Positions 6,529-10,005 of a stretch of 10,005 bases of DNA are shown here, piece after piece. The notes beneath the pieces are model-generated. The model was not told where the DNA came from and did no database searches. It worked only from the letters and a program-made list of their open reading frames with translations. Both the position numbers and the translations under genes were made by a program. Each line of letters begins with the position of its first letter. The first letter of the stretch is position 1. Source of the DNA: Bacillota bacterium (lineage in GTDB: Bacteria > Bacillota > Clostridia > Peptostreptococcales > Anaerovoracaceae); assembly GCA_016287035.1 (NCBI GenBank), contig JAEEVI010000031.1, forward strand, positions 1 to 10,005. The letters are read 5' to 3'.

Positions 6529-7578
6529 CTACTTCACCATTCCGAGACCGGACATGAGGTCGAAGATCTTGGCGTCGTCTTCCTTTACGAACGCGGAGAA
6601 CTCCTCCTGGCCCATCCAGCTGATGAATACGTTGTTGCTCGCGGCGAATTCCTTGAACTCGTCGGACTCAACGGCCGCCTTGAACGCTGCTTCGAGGATG
6701 TCCTTGCATTCCTGCGGAGTGCCCTTCTTGACGGAGATGCCTCTGTACATGGACATCGTCATATCGTAGCCGCAGTCGAGCATCGTCGGGGGAGCGCCCT
6801 CGAACGTCAGCTTCTTCTCGCCGGTGGATACGAGCGGCTTGAGCTCGCCGGAGAGGACGTACTGCAGATAGTTGGCCGCGGTAGCGATGCCGCACTGTAC
6901 GTCGTCCGTGAGGATGGCGTTGATCTGGTCGGCGCCGGAGAGGGGAACGTGCTGGACCTCGATGCCGGTAGCCTGCGCGAACGCGACAGCCGCCATGTGG
7001 TTAAAGCCGCCGATGCCTCCGTTGGAGATTATGACCTTGCCGGGGTTGGCCTTGCAGTACTCGACGAACTCCTCGAGGGTGTTCCAGGGAGCGTCAGCCG
7101 CGACGACGAGCATCTGGTCCTCTACGGAGATCCTGCAGAGCTGCTCGAAATCCTCGTAGGTGCATTCCATGTTGCCGTTGTAGTGCGCGATGGACTGGGA
7201 GTTGGAGTTCCAGGACAGCGTGTAGCCGTCAGCGGGCTGGTTCTGAACGTACTGATACGCCAGAGCGCCGCCTGCGCCCTCCATGTTGGTGACGGTGATC
7301 GTCTGGCCGAGGTTCTTCTCGGCGATGGAGCAGAGCATGCGGGCGTTGATGTCGGAACCCGTGCCTGCGCCGAAGCCTACCATGAAGTCGAGATACTTCG
7401 TGGGGAATGCCGGAGCCGCGGGCGCCGCCGGAGCTGCCGGTGTGTCTGTCTTCTGGGGTTCTGCGGGAGCCGCGGGCGCTGCCGGAGCTGCCGGAGCGGT
7501 GCTTGCGGTGTTGCCGCCGCACGCAGCCATGCCGAGGATCATCGCCAGGGCCAGAAGAACTGCAAATACTTTCTTCAT
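6529..7578 (-). CDS. tctC: TTT substrate-binding lipoprotein TctC
   Basis: 349-residue extracytoplasmic solute receptor of the tripartite tricarboxylate transporter family (Bug/TctC). The lipoprotein signal ends MAAC with Cys20. 16 of its first 21 residues match those of the BMP lipoprotein. An Ala/Pro tether with internal duplication spans about 24-58. The mature domain opens with KYLDFMVGFGAGTGSDINAR (61-80), then EGAGGALAYQYV (100-111) and ADGYTL (116-121), the ligand-loop motifs of TctC proteins. HMAAVAFAQATGIEVQHVPLSG (key residues 194-215) is also typical. The ATG at 7578 lies 7 nt after GGAG. Third gene of tctB-tctA-tctC, 82 nt after tctA and followed by a strong terminator. Binds a carboxylated ligand and delivers it to TctAB. 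Ligand unknown; citrate should not be assumed. Confidence 0.95.
   Translation of the reverse strand: MKKVFAVLLALAMILGMAACGGNTASTAPAAPAAPAAPAEPQKTDTPAAPAAPAAPAFPTKYLDFMVGFGAGTGSDINARMLCSIAEKNLGQTITVTNMEGAGGALAYQYVQNQPADGYTLSWNSNSQSIAHYNGNMECTYEDFEQLCRISVEDQMLVVAADAPWNTLEEFVEYCKANPGKVIISNGGIGGFNHMAAVAFAQATGIEVQHVPLSGADQINAILTDDVQCGIATAANYLQYVLSGELKPLVSTGEKKLTFEGAPPTMLDCGYDMTMSMYRGISVKKGTPQECKDILEAAFKAAVESDEFKEFAASNNVFISWMGQEEFSAFVKEDDAKIFDLMSGLGMVK
7412..7494. repeat. Duplicated block encoding the Ala/Pro tether of TctC
   Basis: Two 29-bp copies (7412-7440 and 7466-7494) differ at one base and lie 54 bp (18 codons) apart. Both encode PAAPAAPA-type sequence in frame. This is an in-gene duplication of a flexible linker that should vary readily between strains. 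Confidence 0.8.
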
Positions 7579-7636
7579 TTTTCTTCTCCTTTTCGTTTTT
7601 ATATTGATACGCGTTATGCGGTATCATCGCTGATGC

Positions 7637-7653
7637 GCGCGGACGTTCCGCGC
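7637..7653 (-). promoter_or_regulatory. GC-rich hairpin in the tctA-tctC gap
   Basis: Seven-bp stem GCGCGGA / TCCGCGC with loop ACG (minus strand), beginning 7 nt after the tctA stop. No U tract follows, so it is not a proper terminator. A weaker bulged hairpin (GATAC...GTATC, about 7606-7625) comes next. Such intercistronic structures often stabilise the downstream mRNA or trim readthrough, which would fit the need for more TctC than TctA. A TATAAA about 23 nt before the tctC ATG has no convincing -35. Confidence 0.45.
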
Positions 7654-7660
7654 AGGCGCG

Positions 7661-9172
7661 TCAGTCCTCGCTCGTGTCGATGATCGCGGCCTTCTTCTTC
7701 GTGAGGCGCTCGCTTATCGGCGGAACGACGACTATCAGCAGGGTTATTATGAGTATCACGAGGCAGATAGGCCTCCTGAAGAACACGGTGTAATCGCCGC
7801 TCGACAGATTGAGCGCGAGGCGGAAATTCTCCTCGAAGGGCTTTCCGAGCGCCACGCCCAGAAGCAGCGGAGTCGTCGAGAAGCCGGCGCGCCCGAGCAG
7901 GTAGCAGAGCAGGCCCGCCGCGGCCACGACTATCACGTCGAAATACGTATTGTTCTGCGAGAACGCACCTACGACGCAGAGCGCGAGGATTATCCCGTTG
8001 AGCAGGTAGATGGGTATGTCGAGGACCTTGACGAATATCCTTATACCAAGGGACTGGACGATCAGGACCATTATGTTGATGATGAACATCGACATGAAGA
8101 TCGCGTAGACCGTCGAAGCGGACTTGGAAAAGAGCATCGGTCCGGGCTGAAGCCCGTGGATCATAAAGGCTCCCATTATGACGGCCGTGGTGCCGTCGCC
8201 GGGGACTCCCATCGTCAGCATCGGGATCATCGCGCCGCCCGTCACGCCGTTGTTCGCGGCCTCGGGCGCGGCTACGCCGAGGATGTTGCCCTCTCCGAAC
8301 GGGACCTCGTCGCCGCGCTTCTTCGCGTCGCGCTGCGCCTGGTCGTACGAGAGGAAGCAGGCCGTCGGGCCGCCGGTGCCGGGGATCGCCCCGATGAGCG
8401 TCCCGATGAACGTGCTCTTGAGGATCGTCGGGAAGCAGTATCTGAATTCCTTAAGCGTCGGCAGCGAGATCTTCTGCCTCGTGTCCTTTATCTTTACCTC
8501 GTTCTTATGAAGTATGCACTTTATGATCTCGGGGATCGCGAACATTCCGATCAGCACCGGCAGCAGGTTTATGCCGCCCATCAGGTGCAGATTTCCGAAC
8601 GTGTAGCGCTGCACGCCCATTACCGGATCCAGCCCGATGAAGGTTATCATGACGCCGAGGATCCCGCTGATGACGCCCTTGAGCATGTTGCCGCTCGAGA
8701 CGCGGCAGATGCACGTGAGCCCCATGAACACCAGCGCGAAGCGTTCCGCGGCGCCGAAGTGCCTAGTGGCGTTCGCTATGAGCGGCGCCGCGATGCTCAG
8801 GATGACGAGGCTTATGAGCCCGCCCATCACGGACGAGAACAGCGCCATGCCGAGCGACTTGTCGGCGTGCCCCTTCTTCGACAGCGGATAGCCGTCGAGG
8901 ACGGTGGCGGCGGCGGAAGGAGTGCCGGGGATGCCGAGAAGGATCGCGGAGGTGGAGCCGCCGCACATTCCGGCGCAGTAAACGCCGAGCAGTATCGAGA
9001 CGGCGGAGATCGAGTCGAGACCGAACGTCATCGGGAGCACGAGCAGGATGCCCGTCATGTACGTGAGTCCGGGTATAGCGCCGAAGACGAGACCGATGAC
9101 GACGCCGATGAGCATCATCATGAAGTTCTGCGCGGTCAGCACCATTCCGAAAGCTTCAGTCAAAACAGCCAT
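7661..9172 (-). CDS. tctA: TTT large membrane subunit TctA
   Basis: 503-residue polytopic membrane protein, the main transport subunit of the TTT family and normal in length (about 500). TctA signatures: GAIPGLT (31-37), GIPGTPSAAAT (80-90) running into DGYPLSKKG (93-101), a second glycine loop GAIPGTGG (261-268), APEAANN (302-308), PMLTMGVPGD (317-326) and HGLQPGPMLF (339-348). The two PG loops reflect the internal duplication of the family. Hydrophobic segments fill most of the rest (e.g. 14-36, 109-132, 164-181, 354-379, 386-404, 411-427, 468-485). The ATG at 9172 follows AAGGAGG, whose first bases are part of the tctB stop codon, 12 nt from it. The operon order B-A-C and tight spacing support a cation-coupled secondary importer with TctB and TctC. 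Confidence 0.97.
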   Translation of the reverse strand: MAVLTEAFGMVLTAQNFMMMLIGVVIGLVFGAIPGLTYMTGILLVLPMTFGLDSISAVSILLGVYCAGMCGGSTSAILLGIPGTPSAAATVLDGYPLSKKGHADKSLGMALFSSVMGGLISLVILSIAAPLIANATRHFGAAERFALVFMGLTCICRVSSGNMLKGVISGILGVMITFIGLDPVMGVQRYTFGNLHLMGGINLLPVLIGMFAIPEIIKCILHKNEVKIKDTRQKISLPTLKEFRYCFPTILKSTFIGTLIGAIPGTGGPTACFLSYDQAQRDAKKRGDEVPFGEGNILGVAAPEAANNGVTGGAMIPMLTMGVPGDGTTAVIMGAFMIHGLQPGPMLFSKSASTVYAIFMSMFIINIMVLIVQSLGIRIFVKVLDIPIYLLNGIILALCVVGAFSQNNTYFDVIVVAAAGLLCYLLGRAGFSTTPLLLGVALGKPFEENFRLALNLSSGDYTVFFRRPICLVILIITLLIVVVPPISERLTKKKAAIIDTSED

Positions 9173-9184
9173 AGTCCATCCTCC

Positions 9185-9619
9185 TTAAAACGGCAGAAAG
9201 CCCGAAGGCAGAGAAATATGGAATATGACCTTGAACAGGACGTAGAGGACGGCGGCCGTGAGACCCGCCGTTATGAGGCACTTCGGCCACGACTTGACCG
9301 TTATGCGCAGGAACAGCGCGATCCCGACGAACGTCCCGACGAGGAATCCGATGACCGGTACGAGCACGAAGTACAGCGCCATCGCCCCGAATATGAACAT
9401 CGCTTTCTTCAGCGAATCCTTCGGCTTTTCGTTCTCCCTGCTGCCGCTCCTGAAGAACAGCACGAGGCTGAGGACCGCGAGAAGCGCGAGCATCACCCAG
9501 GGGAACGCGCTCGGTCCGGGCGCGCCGTTCATGGTCGACGTGGGAAGATTTTTAGTGAGTACAGCGTCCACAGCACAGAACGCAAGCAGTGCTATCGACG
9601 CTTTTCGGTCTGACGACAA
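9185..9619 (-). CDS. tctB: TTT small membrane subunit TctB
   Basis: Small TTT membrane subunit with about four hydrophobic segments (numbered from the start chosen here: about 8-21, 38-58, 71-104, 116-134), including the FPWVMLALLAVLSLVLFF helix and a PVIGFLVGTFVGI helix pair typical of TctB. The open frame extends upstream to a TTG at 9673. That codon overlaps the TATAAT of the likely promoter and has no SD. The start chosen here is the TTG at 9619, with AAAGGAG 8 nt upstream, giving 144 residues (family usually about 140-170). No better ATG exists near the N-terminus. First gene of tctB-tctA-tctC, and the stop TAA forms part of the tctA ribosome site. The subunit is required for TTT transport, but its exact role is unclear. 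Identity is secure; the start is less so. Confidence 0.9.
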   Translation of the reverse strand: MSSDRKASIALLAFCAVDAVLTKNLPTSTMNGAPGPSAFPWVMLALLAVLSLVLFFRSGSRENEKPKDSLKKAMFIFGAMALYFVLVPVIGFLVGTFVGIALFLRITVKSWPKCLITAGLTAAVLYVLFKVIFHISLPSGFLPF

Positions 9620-9672
9620 GAGATCCTCTCCTTTCAGAAACGATAACGCGCGGCTGAATACGTTTTCACTCA

Positions 9673-9702
9673 ATTATAATAGTATGAAAATACAAAAATC
9701 AA
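9673..9702 (-). promoter_or_regulatory. Sigma-A-type promoter of the tctBAC operon
   Basis: Minus strand: TTGATT (9697-9702), 18-nt spacer, TATAAT (9673-9678, perfect). Start expected near 9666, giving a leader of about 47 nt before the TTG at 9619. The -10 lies within the self-complementary octamer ATTATAAT, so a plus-strand TATAAT also exists at 9675-9680, but no plus-strand -35 is evident. Confidence 0.72.
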
Positions 9703-10005
9703 GGTAACGTATGTTACTTTTGCGGGCACGAATCCCTCGATCCGCCGCTGCCCTCGCAACCTTCCCCAAGCGCCCCGTCACCGTCTCCTTCGTTTTCGCC
9801 CCCGTGCGCCCCGTCACCGTCGCCTTCGCGTTCACCCCCCCCGTGCGCCCCGTCACAGTCTCCTTCGTTTTCGCCCCGTGCGCCCCGGCACCGCCCCTCG
9901 CATGCGTCCGCCCCTCGTCCACCTAAAATGAGCTGGACTTTTCCCCGAAAAGCGAATATCATAGATTTACCATTTATTTACATTTTGCTTCGCCGTTCGC
10001 CTAAA
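9703..10005. other. Gene-poor region upstream of the tctBAC promoter
   Basis: About 300 bp with no convincing gene. The first two thirds (to about 9925) are strongly C-rich on the plus strand and hold the tandem repeat. The last 80 bp are AT-rich. Short open frames cross it on both strands (e.g. plus 9711-9926, minus 9674-9922), but they consist mostly of translated repeat, with no strong SD and no recognisable domain. A short hairpin CTTTTC-CCC-GAAAAG (9938-9952) lacks a U tract on either side. Confidence 0.6.
9771..9893. repeat. C-rich imperfect tandem repeat upstream of tctB
   Basis: Three imperfect units of 36, 39 and 35 bp (9771-9806, 9807-9845, 9846-9880) plus a partial fourth (to 9893). 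Each begins CGCCCCGTCAC or a near match and continues with a variant of CTCCTTCGTTTTCGCCCC. The junction motif CCCCGTGCGCCCC recurs at 9800-9812, 9839-9851 and 9874-9886. The minus strand carries seven runs of four or more G, including a run of eight (9835-9842), so quadruplex formation is possible. Confidence 0.8.

Noticed and set aside
8156..9613. 485-residue plus-strand open frame antisense to tctA and tctB
   Set aside because: Charged low-complexity shadow of two well-conserved membrane genes; spans their intergenic SD.
9771..9893. Possible CRISPR array
   Set aside because: Units are contiguous imperfect repeats; the sequence between the short shared motifs is itself similar, so there are no unique spacers, and there are no cas genes.
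9711..9926. 71-residue plus-strand open frame with Pro/Val repeats
   Set aside because: Only a weak AAGG upstream, no supported promoter, and the sequence is merely the translated tandem repeat.
9938..9952. Hairpin CTTTTC-CCC-GAAAAG as a terminator of a gene beyond the right edge
   Set aside because: Short A/T-rich stem with no U tract on either strand.
9674..9962. Small minus-strand open frames across the C-rich repeat (starts near 9922 and 9962)
   Set aside because: They encode repeat-derived Gly/Thr/Asp sequence in more than one frame equally well, lack an SD and run into the tctB promoter.

Overview
The window looks like a chromosomal piece from a moderately GC-rich, low-oxygen type bacterium. 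The best guess is a GC-rich member of the Clostridia (Bacillota). Three things point there. Both solute-binding proteins have lipoprotein leaders ending in MAAC-G followed by Ala/Pro linkers. The Shine-Dalgarno (SD) sequences are strong (GGAGG type). The promoters are classical sigma-A boxes in short AT-rich islands. ATA and AGG codons are used freely, so a Synergistota-type genome is not excluded. No rRNA, tRNA, transposase, phage gene or CRISPR array is visible.

All eight recognisable genes lie on the minus strand, so transcription runs from right to left. From the right end: about 300 bp without a convincing gene (9703-10005) carries a C-rich imperfect tandem repeat. A promoter at 9673-9702 then starts a tripartite tricarboxylate transporter (TTT) operon: tctB (9185-9619), tctA (7661-9172) and tctC (6529-7578). 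A strong intrinsic terminator (6461-6511) follows. Only 20 nt beyond it begins an M20-family amidohydrolase gene (5262-6440), which has its own terminator (5209-5245).

Next is a BMP/PnrA-type lipoprotein gene (3820-5106) with a near-consensus promoter (5160-5187) and its own terminator (3769-3799). A second promoter (3660-3688) drives the rest of the same ABC importer: a double-domain ATPase (2064-3593) and two permeases (925-2064, and 1-928 running off the left edge). These three genes overlap at their junctions by 1 and 4 nt. This set matches the B. subtilis NupNOPQ nucleoside importer layout.

The window therefore holds two uptake systems. One is a secondary TTT carrier for a carboxylated compound, possibly coupled to a cytoplasmic M20 hydrolase that would split an imported amide-linked conjugate. 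The other is an ATP-driven importer, probably for nucleosides. No wholly new system is evident. The most interesting material is regulatory: the terminator with no room for a promoter before the M20 gene, an SD-sequestering hairpin and a U7 run in the ABC leader, a duplicated 20-bp block upstream of the ABC promoter, and the C-rich repeat upstream of tctB.
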